Assembly: GCA_030760725.1 (NCBI GenBank)
Contig: JASWHV010000008.1
Location: 59,433,671 to 59,497,670 of the forward strand
Origin: Neostapfia colusana
Taxonomy: Eukaryota; Streptophyta; Magnoliopsida; Poales; Poaceae
Direction: 5' to 3'
DNA length: 64,000 bases
Position 1 is the stretch's first letter; each line of letters opens with the position of its first letter. The position numbers were made by a program, and so were the translations under genes. This document shows, piece after piece, positions 61,701-64,000 of this stretch. The notes beneath the pieces were generated by a model that searched no databases, was not told the DNA's origin, and saw nothing but the letters and a program-made list of their open reading frames with translations.

Positions 61701-63689
61701 CCGGAAACAACTTGATAATTATAGTAGAATGGAGAGCAGCATTGGAAATTTATTATCTTTCACCCACTAGAGAAAAAGGCTATAGAGATATTAACGAGGA
61801 TGTTTGCCACAGGATCAAGTTAGGTTGGATGAAGTGCCGGCAAGCATTTAAAATCCTATGTGACAAGAATGTTCCACAGAAGTTAAAAGAAAAGTTCAAC
61901 AAGATGGTGATCAGACCTATGATCAGTGTTCCAAAAGGCGCTAGTTGCAAAGCGGGCGGTGACCCTCCGCCTTAAGTTTAGGCGTTACTAGAAGGCAAGT
62001 AGGCGTTATGTATTATAGCCGCGGTGTATTCTAAAAATTTAAAAATACAGAAGTATATGCATATTGCTGGTGTGATGGGCTAATTTTTTACGGCCCACTT
62101 CCACTCTCCTCTCTCTTTCCCTCTCTCTCTCTCACGCAGCACCAAACGCCTCTGCGCAGTCCGCCCGGCCCACCAGGATACTTCCTCCACGCGTGCCTCT
62201 TCCTCCTCGCTCGCGTTCAGGTTACGCCGCGGATCTCACCAAGGTTCGCCGAGAATCTGCCCCACCCCCCACCCCCCCCCCCCCCGATCCCCCCTCGCGC
62301 CCGTCTACCCACTGAGGAGAGACAGAGGGCTGGCGTGGAGTGCTGAAGTGTGCCCGCCTAGCAGCGCCTTTTAGAACGCTGCCTACGATGCTATATATGA
62401 CGGAATGTTGGTCAACTAAAAGGCAACGTTTTCAACAAATAGGTGTCGTAGAGATGCGCATGCTATGGTTGATGTACGGTCAAATAAGAAAAAACCGAAT
62501 TAGGAACAATATAATACGTGATAGGTTTGGGGTGACACCGATTGAAAAGAATCTAGTCCAACATCGACTAAGGTGGCTTCAACATATTCAACAGAGACCT
62601 CCAAAACCACCGGTTAAGAATGGTATTGTACAGGGTAGAGAAATATTAGGAGAGGAAGAGCACGATCAAGGTTTACATGAGAGGAAGTTGTAAAACGAGA
62701 AAGGGTTGAAATGTACTTAGAGATTTGGCTCATGATAGGATTGCGTGGAAATTAGCAATTCATATGCCGGAATCTTAGTTACCTCGTATTTTGTTATTCT
62801 TATCTCTTTTTCTTTCTTTTACTTCCTTTTCTAAAAAATAAAAATAAATAAATAAATAAAATTGTTGAGTTTCATATCTACCCTACCTTAACTTGCTTGG
62901 AGAAAAGGCTTTATTGTTGTTGTTGTTGTACCTCTAGAGAAAAAGGAACAAATGTAACATAGGCCAACTTTATCTTAGCGCATGGTACTCCATGATAAGT
63001 ACTTCCTCCGTTAATTTCTTTTTTAACTTTTTAAACATTTCACAGTCTCCAAGAGGTGAATTTTATCGCTACTTTTTTGTAAATTTGCATAAATAAAGCA
63101 CGAAGAATATTATGCATTTATGAAAGCATTTTCATAGACAAATATAGCCATGTAAAAATTTTATAGCCTTGGTAGTTCTTAACATGTTGATGGTCAATAT
63201 TTACAAAGGCGACTAGCAAGGATTCTAAGACATAAAATAAAAAGGAAGGAGTTGGTATTACTAAGATGTGTGATGCCGATAAGTTGAAGTAATCATGGTC
63301 CAGTCCAGAAAATAGCCCGCAACGAACAACAAAAGTAGTAGTATTCTCATAAAGTACCTCGCGGATCATAGCCTTTACCCCCTGAAGCCATAATTCGATA
63401 GCGATCGGCAAGAGTTCGCTCCGCCAAACACTCGAGAACTAAGTAGTTTAGCTCCTTGACTCTCTTCAGTAACTTCAAGGCAGCCAATGACCTGTCTCCC
63501 CCAAAACCAGCCCCACAGCCGACATAAACTCTATCCCGATGCCGCCTGGGATTGGTCCGCTATCATTCAAAGTAGTATCAGTCAGATTTGAGCATAGGTT
63601 TCATAAATCGATGGTTCATGAGATTGTATTTTATTCAGTTTCTGCAAAGTACTGACAAACTTCACCGTGCAGTCTTGAACCTCCTCCAT
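13639..63689 (-). CDS. AtuA-like (DUF1446) protein, 13 exons across 50 kb
   Basis: Exons (minus strand): 63689-63661, 63545-63358, 61669-61595, 61507-61406, 61184-61144, 51114-51001, 16784-16670, 16575-16385, 16309-16193, 15158-15078, 14953-14715, 14410-14371, 14214-13639. Every intron has GT and AG ends. The exons sum to 1908 nt, 635 aa plus stop, with no stop or frameshift. Conserved AtuA-domain blocks are GCGAGFGGDR (residues 19-28), ITNMGAMDPLGA (92-103), VVITSRVADAALFLAPM (exon 6), LLECGCQLTGGYF (exon 7) and YDQLLDMSLPYAEV (exon 8). The C-terminal domain carries AHSRAGDKGN (520-529). The family is named for bacterial acyclic terpene utilisation; the plant activity is not established. No signal peptide or membrane segment is obvious. 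Introns 5 (10,029 bp) and 6 (34,216 bp) are filled with transposons. Expression is not shown by sequence alone. Confidence 0.9.
15590..15882. mobile_element. hAT-like MITE in AtuA intron 9
   Basis: 293 bp with terminal inverted repeats based on TAGGGGTGGGC, flanked by an imperfect 8-bp duplication (GTATCTTG at 15582-15589, GCATTTTG at 15883-15890, 6 of 8 matching). The interior is rich in CGGTTAA and CGGTTTT motifs. It has no coding capacity. Confidence 0.7.
17061..17212 (+). repeat. 40-bp minisatellite in AtuA intron 6
   Basis: Nearly four copies of a 40-bp unit starting TGAATGTTTTAGGAATTAAT begin at 17061 (diverged), 17101, 17141 and 17181 (partial). The inner copies differ at one or two bases. 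Confidence 0.9.
17316..17573 (-). repeat. 3' LTR of Copia element D
   Basis: 258 bp, with plus-strand borders TGTTAG and CCATCA, preceded on the minus strand by the purine tract AGTAGGAGAA (17574-17583). It has about three units of the AAGATGTTGTCCTAACAA-type repeat where the 5' LTR has about eight, and a shorter segment next to its outer edge. Confidence 0.8.
17571..18134 (-). pseudogene. Copia D RNase H
   Basis: Carries LVRYSNNDHAGNIGTSKSMS, SSCEAGYIAAS and VDNKSALALAKN, then KHIRVRYHFLRGC. The first catalytic Asp motif, usually YSDSDHAG in this group, reads YSNNDHAG, and the conserved SSCEAEY reads SSCEAGY. Both catalytic positions therefore look altered. Confidence 0.85.
18131..19549 (-). 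pseudogene. Copia D reverse transcriptase
   Basis: KWVFKLKMDEVGAIVKHKAR, then LVARGFVQQEGIDFDDAFA, VKLAFFNGDLKEEVYVHQPP and LRKALYGLR lie in the frame ending at 18650. An in-frame stop follows, exactly where the family has QAPRAW. The second half (18625-18131) has VGVYVDDLVITGTDAEV with YVDD intact and LVGSLRYLVHTRPDLAFSV. Coding was lost through the central stop and a frame break before RNase H. Confidence 0.9.
19600..20529 (-). pseudogene. Copia D pre-integrase and integrase
   Basis: Pre-integrase HERFGHLHFEALKRL is followed by FCDVCVLTKYGGSPFPSS. The integrase core then shows LRVLHIDNGGEFMTAEFASY and HYSTSYSPQQNGVVEWR with stops and frame changes between them, and TAAYILNCSPTKAPNGRTPY. 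The upstream edge at 20529 is the insertion point of Ty3 element C, so the rest of the polyprotein lies 26.6 kb away at 47123 and above. Confidence 0.88.
20530..21894 (+). repeat. 5' LTR of Ty3 element C
   Basis: 1365 bp. The upstream half has tandem units of roughly 107-112 bp (about 20690-21200) built on GAGGTCCGGAGCTGCCACGT and GGCTCCGGAGCCGACACGTG. Several CACGTG hexamers survive and others are decayed by single changes. A TATA box TATAAAAGG lies at 21638-21646. Confidence 0.9.
21895..21916 (+). promoter_or_regulatory. Primer-binding-site region of element C
   Basis: TTTGGCGCGCTAGGAAGGGG follows the LTR end directly. Elements A and B have the related TTTGGCGCGCCAGGTAGGGG and TTTGGCGTGCCAGGTAGGGG at the same place. 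The tRNA primer was not identified. Confidence 0.7.
22137..22565. mobile_element. hAT-type non-autonomous element inside element C
   Basis: 429 bp with ends CAGCCTTTTTGAGGCGTCGC and CAACCCTG, flanked by CCTGTGTC (22129-22136) and CCTGCGTC (22566-22573), 7 of 8 matching. Subterminal GCCTAGGCG palindromes and a G+C-rich interior are present. No transposase. Confidence 0.75.
22626..23180 (+). pseudogene. Ty3 element C protease region
   Basis: Contains PLFVAPTISNVKLYHVLIDG, GASFSVISLAACKKLHIPMS, and after a stop LTPLRPFSGVGRDPIFPCGS, then NAIIGRLAL. This is a retropepsin-like domain with its active site DGGAS in place of the usual D-T/S-G-A. A stop follows at about 22812. Confidence 0.8.
23354..24360 (+). 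pseudogene. Ty3 element C reverse transcriptase
   Basis: Blocks: EEIKKLLDAGFIREVYHHRW, STNPVVVPKAGGKLRMCIDY and TTLNKACPKDPF. After a stop come LLDAYSGFHQIPMSR and HTAFITVDGLYCYVFMPYGL in other frames, then LDNLALVFDRLCLTRTKLNP and GLLGF-type KLLGFLVSPRGIEANPEKIK. The position of the catalytic YVDD reads HVNE (23885-23896), so even the core active site is lost. Confidence 0.9.
24390..24690 (+). repeat. Duplicated spacer segment between RT and RNase H of element C
   Basis: A block with GTCCGAGCTCYC(R)GARTGCAGTT occurs twice (about 24480-24545 and 24570-24640). It interrupts the normal RT connection just before VQRPVYFISEVLHDAKTRYL. Confidence 0.6.
24699..25480 (+). pseudogene. Ty3 element C connection domain and RNase H
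   Basis: VQRPVYFISEVLHDAKTRYL with HKISVVTSYPLRTVL and KWAAELAEFELDFMPLHAVK comes first. RNase H follows with WTLFFDGSSRKQGAGAG, then in shifted frames NNMTEYEALIVGLKTAL and KGDSQLIIKQVKGD, with VPRANNTIADDLSTKA. The D-E-D residues are recognisable, but the frame is broken around 25140-25310. Confidence 0.85.
25680..26577 (+). pseudogene. Ty3 element C integrase (longest preserved domain)
   Basis: The open frame at 25774-26577 carries the zinc-binding region (IHGGEYGNHAFSRTLVGKAF, FYWPTALQDAVDLVKRCKAC) and the complete D-D-E core in WGLDIMGPFPRS, RIITDNGTQFTS and ESSGQVERANTK. The chromodomain-free tail ends in a run of C at about 26500-26508 and a frame change. It is the only C domain with all catalytic residues in one frame, but the upstream start is broken. 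Confidence 0.88.
26714..27290 (+). other. Post-integrase spacer of element C, part 1
   Basis: No domain recognised. The part at 27130-27290 resembles 35660-35830 on the other side of element A (for example AAGGTCTC..GCTGAAAGG and CCTGGTTC..TACCC.AAGCCT). This suggests that the spacer contained its own diverged repeats before A inserted. Confidence 0.5.
27296..28381 (-). repeat. 3' LTR of element A
   Basis: 1086 bp; on the minus strand starts TGTCGGTACC and ends CTTCGACA. Six CACGTG hexamers start at 28009, 28064, 28120, 28175, 28231 and 28286, a strict 55/56-bp alternation inside a 111-bp repeat. A minus-strand TATAAAAGG lies at about 27598-27606. Scattered substitutions separate it from the 5' LTR. 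Confidence 0.92.
28382..28396 (-). promoter_or_regulatory. Site in the polypurine-tract position of element A
   Basis: On the minus strand GGCCCGGGGGCCAC lies directly before the 3' LTR start TGTCGG. Element B and element C have the near-identical GATGGGCCCGGGGGCCAC. It contains C runs, so it is not a classical polypurine tract. Confidence 0.6.
28826..30628 (+). CDS. Antisense ORF of element A: long coiled-coil protein
   Basis: 600 aa from the first ATG. The start conserved with element B is the ATG at 28874 (MVSNPPPEKKRARSPP), giving 584 aa. The N-terminal 220 residues are Pro/Ser/Ala-rich with a basic KKRARSPP patch that could be a nuclear signal. From about residue 240 a long, charged Glu/Arg/Leu/Ala region is strongly predicted by eye to form coiled coil. 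A conserved C-terminal part has SSFVDQAGSALVPLGFSPVK and KVAEVIPALESIGAKLNRLD. It runs opposite to gag. An AATAAA lies 52 bp after the stop (30680). Extra antisense ORFs are known in grass Tat-lineage Ty3 elements such as Grande; the function is unknown. The reading frame is intact. Confidence 0.75.
   Translation: MNSCALVFPILELSPVMVSNPPPEKKRARSPPVAASVPSRGNRVPAPPASGDGAPSGGDPKRSRAHHPDGTPLKRQQAEGSRTSRPPSSSSGVSRELVDASRGASGASPAPSVQATAERPWAGSGGPTSARKSGFRARWSARVSRPSPTDRESAPLRSETGTAAAAPKPARVPPVPVCPDSMSASTGPARPSPPAEGPAVSEGSAGPSVEVPVPTSPDRRLIPAPGVSSFLEDDVMEEIGGAAPASAAPLPLADAFVLAQASVQQVLAALGREREEHAVERDRLLIWGNLLRERTAKVKGELDSRRESLDIMGALLGRQKRAIDRLDSETRRLHKEALEAHAQAEESLSSVEEIRQRLECRKRAVEDQERSVAAEAERVAARLAAGEGNLRTRARELEARKADLATREEQVSRERQAILDRELAADFRASELERLAQTLRLRESSLAVKEKEFSEGNRDALHAARREVEELLALRSSEARAVSSFVDQAGSALVPLGFSPVKAAAPALKVAEVIPALESIGAKLNRLDTVVANELEAEGRGLALEVATHVLACFRSRDPSFSLEPAREGPAAEREETARAEVGDVAALVASRFRRELGGP
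30629..32603. other. Element A spacer without pol
   Basis: No RT, RNase H, integrase or protease motif is visible on either strand. The first part (30830-31080) repeats the LTR-like G-box units (CCACGTGG, ACACGTGG). The part at 31370-31600 is one copy of a segment that is tandemly duplicated in element B. The remainder is non-coding. Confidence 0.7.
32604..34238 (-). CDS. Element A gag
   Basis: 544-aa intact frame. The central retrotransposon gag domain includes WPRKFRPHLPEKYDGSVNPS, EFLQIYSTAVLVAGGDEAVM, NYFPVALTGPARSWLMNLP, SITSWGKLCRQFTANF and SLRSFIQRFSQVRNTIP. Near the C-terminus ELCPMHGTNNHTAVECWDIQ has the spacing C-x2-H-x4-H-x4-C, a variant of the nucleocapsid zinc knuckle. It would form the virus-like particle that packages element RNA. 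It is directly followed by non-pol sequence. The corresponding frame in element B has one nonsense codon and a shorter end. Confidence 0.9.
   Translation of the reverse strand: MSAQAVSQQPTLAMQAPANVRSSAALSVPHGGALAAARALLRNPPAGDAPQAATQQWIREVDRLVVAAANPRLRRGRRPGQPAVSLTRTPTVDGQTTDSSSTRLPSTDLRTELERCHLGQDARVFLERRREKRRNQEAGDSMTSASTLPEAQTFTTRSLPQAYATQHMPQPYALQTAPPVYGAALPIPGYTVPAANQAFAAPTPAATGVGCAALAPHLRFARWPRKFRPHLPEKYDGSVNPSEFLQIYSTAVLVAGGDEAVMANYFPVALTGPARSWLMNLPQGSITSWGKLCRQFTANFGSSYTRPGTELDLHAIQQPGESLRSFIQRFSQVRNTIPHIQNASVVVAFRQGVRDKKMLEKLATREVRDVSELFSLADKCAIAAEGRNWHSLPASESGGQPGSGAASYGGGKKTKNRGSGKMKSPAAAPVTAAAAPSGARESRPDKRQRQSPATDGDQEELCPMHGTNNHTAVECWDIQRLAERFRKGRQLRADAPPLPQREGKQKVDASVSVGHQVGFQEPQRVIKTVHNGEDSRSGGDEPGQ
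34370..34390 (-). promoter_or_regulatory. Primer-binding site of element A
   Basis: TTTGGCGCGCCAGGTAGGGG on the minus strand directly after the 5' LTR end CTTCGACA. The same plan is seen in B (43314-43334) and C. Confidence 0.75.
34391..35473 (-). repeat. 5' LTR of element A
   Basis: 1083 bp, the same organisation as 27296-28381, including the CACGTG array (first copy at 35101-35106) and a minus-strand TATAAAAGG near 34692-34700. Confidence 0.92.
35479..36097 (+). other. Element C spacer between A and B
   Basis: About 620 bp of element C left between the two insertions. It resembles 27130-27290 over 35660-35830. No gene recognised. Confidence 0.6.
36103..37189 (-). repeat. 3' LTR of element B
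   Basis: 1087 bp, TGTCGAAG to TACCGACA on the plus strand. Carries the same G-box repeat array as element A, with some hexamers changed (for example CATGTG near 37039 and ACGCGTGG near 37083). Confidence 0.9.
37641..39323 (+). CDS. Antisense ORF of element B: coiled-coil protein
   Basis: 560 aa from the first ATG; the start shared with A is the ATG at 37680 (MASNPPPEKKRARSPP), giving 547 aa. It is collinear with the A protein. The main differences are in-frame gaps in the Pro/Ser-rich N-terminal third. The coiled-coil body (LAALGREREEYTVERDRLLT, LLRERTAKVKSELDSRQE) and C-terminal domain (SSFVDRAGSALIPLGFSPVR) are conserved. A CATAAATAG lies about 50 bp after the stop where A has AATAAATAG. 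Frame preservation in two independent insertions supports real coding. Function unknown. Confidence 0.75.
   Translation: MCLCLLAFESSLVMASNPPPEKKRARSPPAAASVPSREPGVPGTPSGGDSKRPRADALRGASGASPVPPVQATAERPSVTAAGSGSPTLARKSGFRARWSVRASRPSPTGGESAPLRSETGTAAAAPRPAQVDPAPDGPAFIPAPPSPARPSPQVKKPEAKESLAGPAARAPAPASPDRRLVSVAGASTPLENEVMEEVGGTVPASAAPLPLADAFALAETSVRQVLAALGREREEYTVERDRLLTWGNLLRERTAKVKSELDSRQELLDFREVLLDRLKRSVNRMDAESRRINREALEAHARAEESLSAAEEIWQLLERRKLVVEERERSTAAEAERVAAQLAAGEDDLRARIEELEILKADLDMREEQISRERRAVLDRELAADFKASELERLAKTLHLRESSLAAKEKEFSERNLEALLAARREVEELSALRSSEAHAVSSFVDRAGSALIPLGFSPVRAAAPALKVAEVIPALESIGAKLDRLDSVVVSELEAEGRGLALEVASHVLACFKSRDRSFSLEPAREGPAAEREEAARAEVEYVAALVAARFRHEPGDP
39324..41595. other. 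Element B spacer without pol
   Basis: Same as the A spacer: LTR-like G-box units at 39580-39770, a 226-bp tandem duplication at 40068-40519 and no pol motif on either strand. Confidence 0.7.
40068..40519 (+). repeat. Perfect 226-bp tandem duplication in element B
   Basis: 40068-40293 and 40294-40519 appear identical base for base. Element A has one copy of the corresponding segment (about 31369-31600). Confidence 0.9.
41596..43305 (-). pseudogene. Element B gag, interrupted by one stop codon
   Basis: The frames 43305-42808 and 42798-41596 are the same reading frame separated by a TAG at 42810-42808, where A has a Gln codon (HLGQDARV in A). Otherwise the gag domain (RPHLPEKYDDSVNPAEFLQI, ANYFPVALTGPARSWLMNLP) and the C-x2-H-x4-H-x4-C motif in LCPVHGPGNHTAAECWDIQR are preserved. 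The C-terminus is shorter than in A. Confidence 0.88.
43335..44418 (-). repeat. 5' LTR of element B
   Basis: 1084 bp, same borders as the 3' LTR. The primer-binding site TTTGGCGTGCCAGGTAGGGG follows on the minus strand (43334-43315). Confidence 0.9.
44424..45769 (+). other. Element C 3' spacer and site before the 3' LTR
   Basis: No domain recognised. Overlapping open frames on both strands (about 44826-45275 plus, 45512-44853 minus) have no family match that I can name, and may be the remnant of an extra ORF as in A and B. GATGGGCCCGGGGGCCAC at 45752-45769 precedes the 3' LTR directly. A short duplicated phrase GCTGGGGGCCAGGCGGATAA occurs at 45362 and 45388. Confidence 0.5.
45770..47122 (+). 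repeat. 3' LTR of Ty3 element C
   Basis: 1353 bp, same organisation as the 5' LTR, with the G-box repeat array at about 45930-46440 and TATAAAAGG at 46865. Visible substitutions and small indels against the 5' LTR indicate a moderately old insertion. Confidence 0.9.
47123..49015 (-). pseudogene. Copia D gag and protease
   Basis: gag core (frame 48389-47907): TAKEAWDAIAAARIGSDRTR, LQALRKEWENLIFKPGEDVD, DFALRLNTLLQKMVQFGD and DVEKLFRCIPEKYKQIARSI. A zinc knuckle CHNCGKLGHWVKEC (C-x2-C-x4-H-x4-C) is encoded near 47620-47575. The protease follows as HHMTGRRDFFTEFDPNVQGS and YYIPALRNSIISLGQLDENG. The active-site stretch before HHMTG is shifted, and the usual LDTGATHHMTG no longer reads in one frame. 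The protein continues at 20529 on the far side of element C. Confidence 0.85.
49093..49107 (-). promoter_or_regulatory. Primer-binding site of Copia element D
   Basis: On the minus strand GCTTATCAGAGACAG follows the LTR end directly. It resembles the initiator-tRNA-Met site TGGTATCAGAGC used by most plant Copia elements. Confidence 0.6.
49108..49512 (-). repeat. 5' LTR of Copia element D, with an internal 23-bp repeat array
   Basis: 405 bp. Plus-strand borders are TGTTGCTCG and CCATCA. It contains about eight units of the type AAAGGACTAAGATGTTGTCC; the 3' LTR has about three, so the array changed size after or during insertion. Confidence 0.8.
49589..50818. mobile_element. hAT-like element with G+C-rich cargo in AtuA intron 6
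   Basis: 1230 bp. The ends CAATGTTTTCAAATCAGACG and CTTAAAAACATTA form imperfect inverted repeats, with many ACTAGTCG/CGACTAGT subterminal motifs at both ends. Flanks AGCAATAC and GTCAATAC match at 6 of 8 positions. The interior at 49860-50230 is G+C-rich with a GCCGCCGCCTGAGCCCCTCC tandem, a stretch like a first exon or 5' untranslated region. No transposase. Confidence 0.7.
51001..51114 (-). CDS. AtuA-like gene, exon 6, between two giant introns
   Basis: 114 nt, 38 codons, phase 0 at both ends, encoding GRSTYLGAASIVHC through VVITSRVADAALFLAPM, a highly conserved AtuA block. It lies 10.0 kb from exon 5 and 34.2 kb from exon 7. Acceptor GTGAAG and donor GTATGG are canonical. Confidence 0.9.
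51396..51494 (+). mobile_element. Short 3' end of an RTE LINE
   Basis: Carries the RTE 3' tail TGGGTTTCATGTCTAGC, TTGGAATAAAGGTTTAG and (GTT)n, flanked by a 15-bp duplication with one mismatch (TATTAGAAAACTTAA at 51381-51395, TATTAGAAAATTTAA at 51495-51509). It is a strongly 5'-truncated insertion in intron 5, close to exon 6. Confidence 0.8.
52922..54839 (-). pseudogene. RTE LINE reverse transcriptase and C-terminal region
   Basis: Broken into several frames. 54839-54117 ends with GGKALGPDDVPIEVWRCLG; 53977-53675 has FIDLEKAYDKIPRSVMWWAL; 53665-53204 has the catalytic CMLFADDVVLVDETRDGVD and CHRIKVGWMKWRQASGILCD. 53164-52922 has the terminal EMRMLWWMCGHTRRDRRRNE and HRVRWFGHIQRRPPEAPVN. FADD is intact, but stops and shifts separate the parts. 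Confidence 0.9.
55001..55915 (-). pseudogene. RTE LINE endonuclease domain
   Basis: A 304-aa open frame with the apurinic-type endonuclease motifs: GSWNVGSLTGKLREL, NILCVQETRWAG, NVISAYAPQVGLN, LLIGGDLNGHVG and HSSQIDFVLTRR. The N-terminal part holds three repeats of about 20 residues (PYRNPG.., PYRNPD.., HHRPDV..). The catalytic Asn, Glu and Asp residues are present. The frame ends shortly after the domain, before RT. Confidence 0.9.
57840..57963 (-). repeat. Probable 5' LTR of Copia remnant F
   Basis: Starts TGTTAGAGTCCTAG on the minus strand and ends before the gag leader. With no partner LTR in the window, its inner border is approximate. Confidence 0.5.
58115..59045. mobile_element. hAT-type element, same family style as 52289-56532
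   Basis: 931 bp, ends CAGTGTTACCCTAAACGCG and TTTAGTATAACACTG, flanks AAGAGAAC (58107-58114) and AAAAGAAC (59046-59053), 7 of 8 matching. Subterminal CGTTTAAACG motifs as in the 52289 element. The interior at 58380-58850 is non-repetitive with no clear gene. Confidence 0.85.
59194..59475 (+). mobile_element. TRIM element (tiny LTR retrotransposon), copy 1
   Basis: Two LTRs of about 82 bp (59194-59275 and 59393-59475) flank a 117-bp interior that starts with TGGTATCAGGGCC, a slightly altered initiator-tRNA-Met primer-binding site. Flanks AGAAC and AGTAC match at 4 of 5. No coding capacity, as expected for TRIMs. Confidence 0.85.
59553..60068. mobile_element. Inverted pair of TRIM elements sharing one target duplication
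   Basis: The left part is a complete plus-strand TRIM: LTR 59553-59635, primer-binding site TGGTATCAGAGGC, LTR 59753-59835. A second TRIM follows in reverse: partial LTR 59841-59866, interior, reversed primer-binding site about 59974-59986 and complete LTR 59987-60068. Only the outer borders carry a target duplication, GTTAC at 59548-59552 and 60069-60073. The pair could fold into a hairpin of about 250 bp per arm. Confidence 0.85.
60483..61075. mobile_element. hAT-type element with G+C-rich cargo beside AtuA exon 5
   Basis: 593 bp, ends CATAGTTATTAAGGC and GCCTTAATAACCATG, perfect 8-bp duplication GAATAAAT (60475-60482 and 61076-61083). The interior (60650-60960) is C-rich and contains CAGGTAAGT, a consensus splice donor, suggesting captured 5' untranslated or first-exon DNA. 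It ends 68 bp from exon 5. Confidence 0.88.
61144..63689 (-). CDS. AtuA-like gene, exons 1 to 5
   Basis: Exon 1 is only 29 nt (MEEVQDCTVK with the last codon split). Exon 2 encodes RHRDRVYVGCGAGFGGDR to GGKGYDPR. Exon 3 is VKEWMSVLLPMALERKVC with NMGA, exon 4 is MDPLGAQKEVLDVASSLG and on, and exon 5 is a 41-nt exon (GTSLLSAESTGLAG). Exon 5 was found because exon 4 ends in phase 1 while exon 6 needs phase 0. The 41-nt block is flanked by AG and GT and restores frame exactly. It is the least certain exon because its sequence is not a strong family signature. Introns 1-4 are 115, 1688, 87 and 221 bp; intron 2 holds an RTE LINE split by an hAT element. Confidence 0.82.
61780..62933 (+). mobile_element. 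5'-truncated RTE LINE, split by an hAT element, in AtuA intron 2
   Basis: Flanked by a perfect 13-bp duplication CTAGAGAAAAAGG (61767-61779 and 62934-62946). It encodes only the C-terminal RT region (EDVCHRIKLGWMKCRQAFKI, then VEMRMLWLMYGQIRKN and QHRLRWLQHIQQRPPKPPVK) and ends with the RTE tail and (TTG)n. Stops and changes show it is a relic. Confidence 0.9.
61924..62381. mobile_element. hAT-type element inside the RTE LINE
   Basis: 458 bp, ends CAGTGTTCCAAAAGGCGCT and AGCGCCTTTTAGAACGCTG, flanks CCTATGAT (61916-61923) and CCTACGAT (62382-62389), 7 of 8 matching. The interior holds a CT-rich tract and G+C-rich, first-exon-like sequence (62090-62330). No transposase. Confidence 0.85.
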
Positions 63690-64000
63690 TGTGGCTGATT
63701 CCGAGAAACCTCTTTCCTGTCAGCACGAGAGACGAAGGATAAAAGTAAACACCAGTTGCGATAACTGTGGAGGTTTACAAAAAATCAATACCATTAGGGC
63801 AAGCCAATCCATCTTCCATTCTAGAAGTTCTGGATTTGATAACTCACAAAGCAGGTACGAGAACTATCTTCTCCAGGAAAAAAAAGGAACTGCATCCAGG
63901 TAAGTTACGGTTCCTTACGGACAGAGGAGAACAGCCCTAGATGGGATGGATCACCAATCCACTCCGATTGATGCGGCGCTCGGTTTGCCAGCTGTTCTTG
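63690..64000 (-). promoter_or_regulatory. AtuA 5' untranslated region with a probable leader intron
   Basis: Upstream of the ATG at 63689, an AG acceptor (63718-63717) and a strong GTAAGG donor (63918-63917) would define a 202-bp leader intron, with the first exon running past 63919 out of the window. The promoter is therefore probably outside the window. It is inferred from splice-site quality only. Confidence 0.4.

Noticed and set aside
63001..63080. TACTTCCTCCGTTAATTTC, like a Stowaway MITE end
   Set aside because: No matching inverted end or TA duplication was found within the usual 100-400 bp. A similar lone GGAGGGAGTAG at about 11391-11401 is also unpaired.

Overview
This is nuclear DNA of a flowering plant, almost certainly a grass (Poaceae). 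Two spliced host genes with GT-AG introns sit in a mass of nested Ty1/Copia and Ty3/Gypsy LTR retrotransposons, RTE-clade LINEs, hAT-type elements, a Pack-MULE and TRIM elements, as in medium to large grass genomes. I cannot name the species. There is no bacterial or organellar content.

Host genes (both on the minus strand). (1) A 13-exon gene for an AtuA/DUF1446 family protein starts at 63689 and stops at 13639. All exon junctions keep frame and the spliced product is 635 aa, so the gene looks intact although it covers 50 kb. Intron 6 is 34.2 kb and intron 5 is 10.0 kb, both because of transposons. (2) Downstream on the same strand, a four-exon gene (12710 to 10905) encodes a 325-aa plastid-targeted-looking CPBP (CAAX-like) intramembrane protease with all three signature motifs.

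Layout. 1-3592: decayed LTR-retrotransposon-like DNA and the displaced downstream flank of the CPBP gene. 3602-10888: a Pack-MULE with a perfect 9-bp target duplication, carrying fragments of a DNA-3-methyladenine glycosylase I gene and split by a Copia element (4899-10640). It lies 7 bp past the CPBP stop codon. 10905-12710: CPBP gene. 13639-16784: AtuA exons 7-13. 17316-49512: Copia element D (minus strand, duplication CATAC), split by Ty3 element C (20530-47122), itself split by an hAT element (22137-22565) and by two related gag-only Ty3 elements, A (27296-35473, duplication ACGCC) and B (36103-44418, duplication ACGAT). 49589-50818: an hAT element. 51001-51114: AtuA exon 6. 51396-61075: intron 5, with a short RTE tail, a Copia remnant split by an hAT element (52289-56532) that holds a nearly complete RTE LINE, another hAT element, three TRIM copies (two forming an inverted pair) and a MITE-size hAT element. 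61144-63689: AtuA exons 5 to 1, with a 5'-truncated RTE LINE split by a further hAT element in intron 2.

The most interesting part is the C/A/B group. C has pol but no recognisable gag. A and B have gag but no pol, and each carries a long, conserved coiled-coil ORF on the strand opposite to gag. All three share LTR termini, an unusual site in the polypurine-tract position and a similar primer-binding site, suggesting a split, mutually complementing family. Their LTRs contain regular arrays of CACGTG (G-box) motifs. All coordinates, splice sites and target duplications were read by eye from the sequence; family names come from recognised protein motifs, not database searches.
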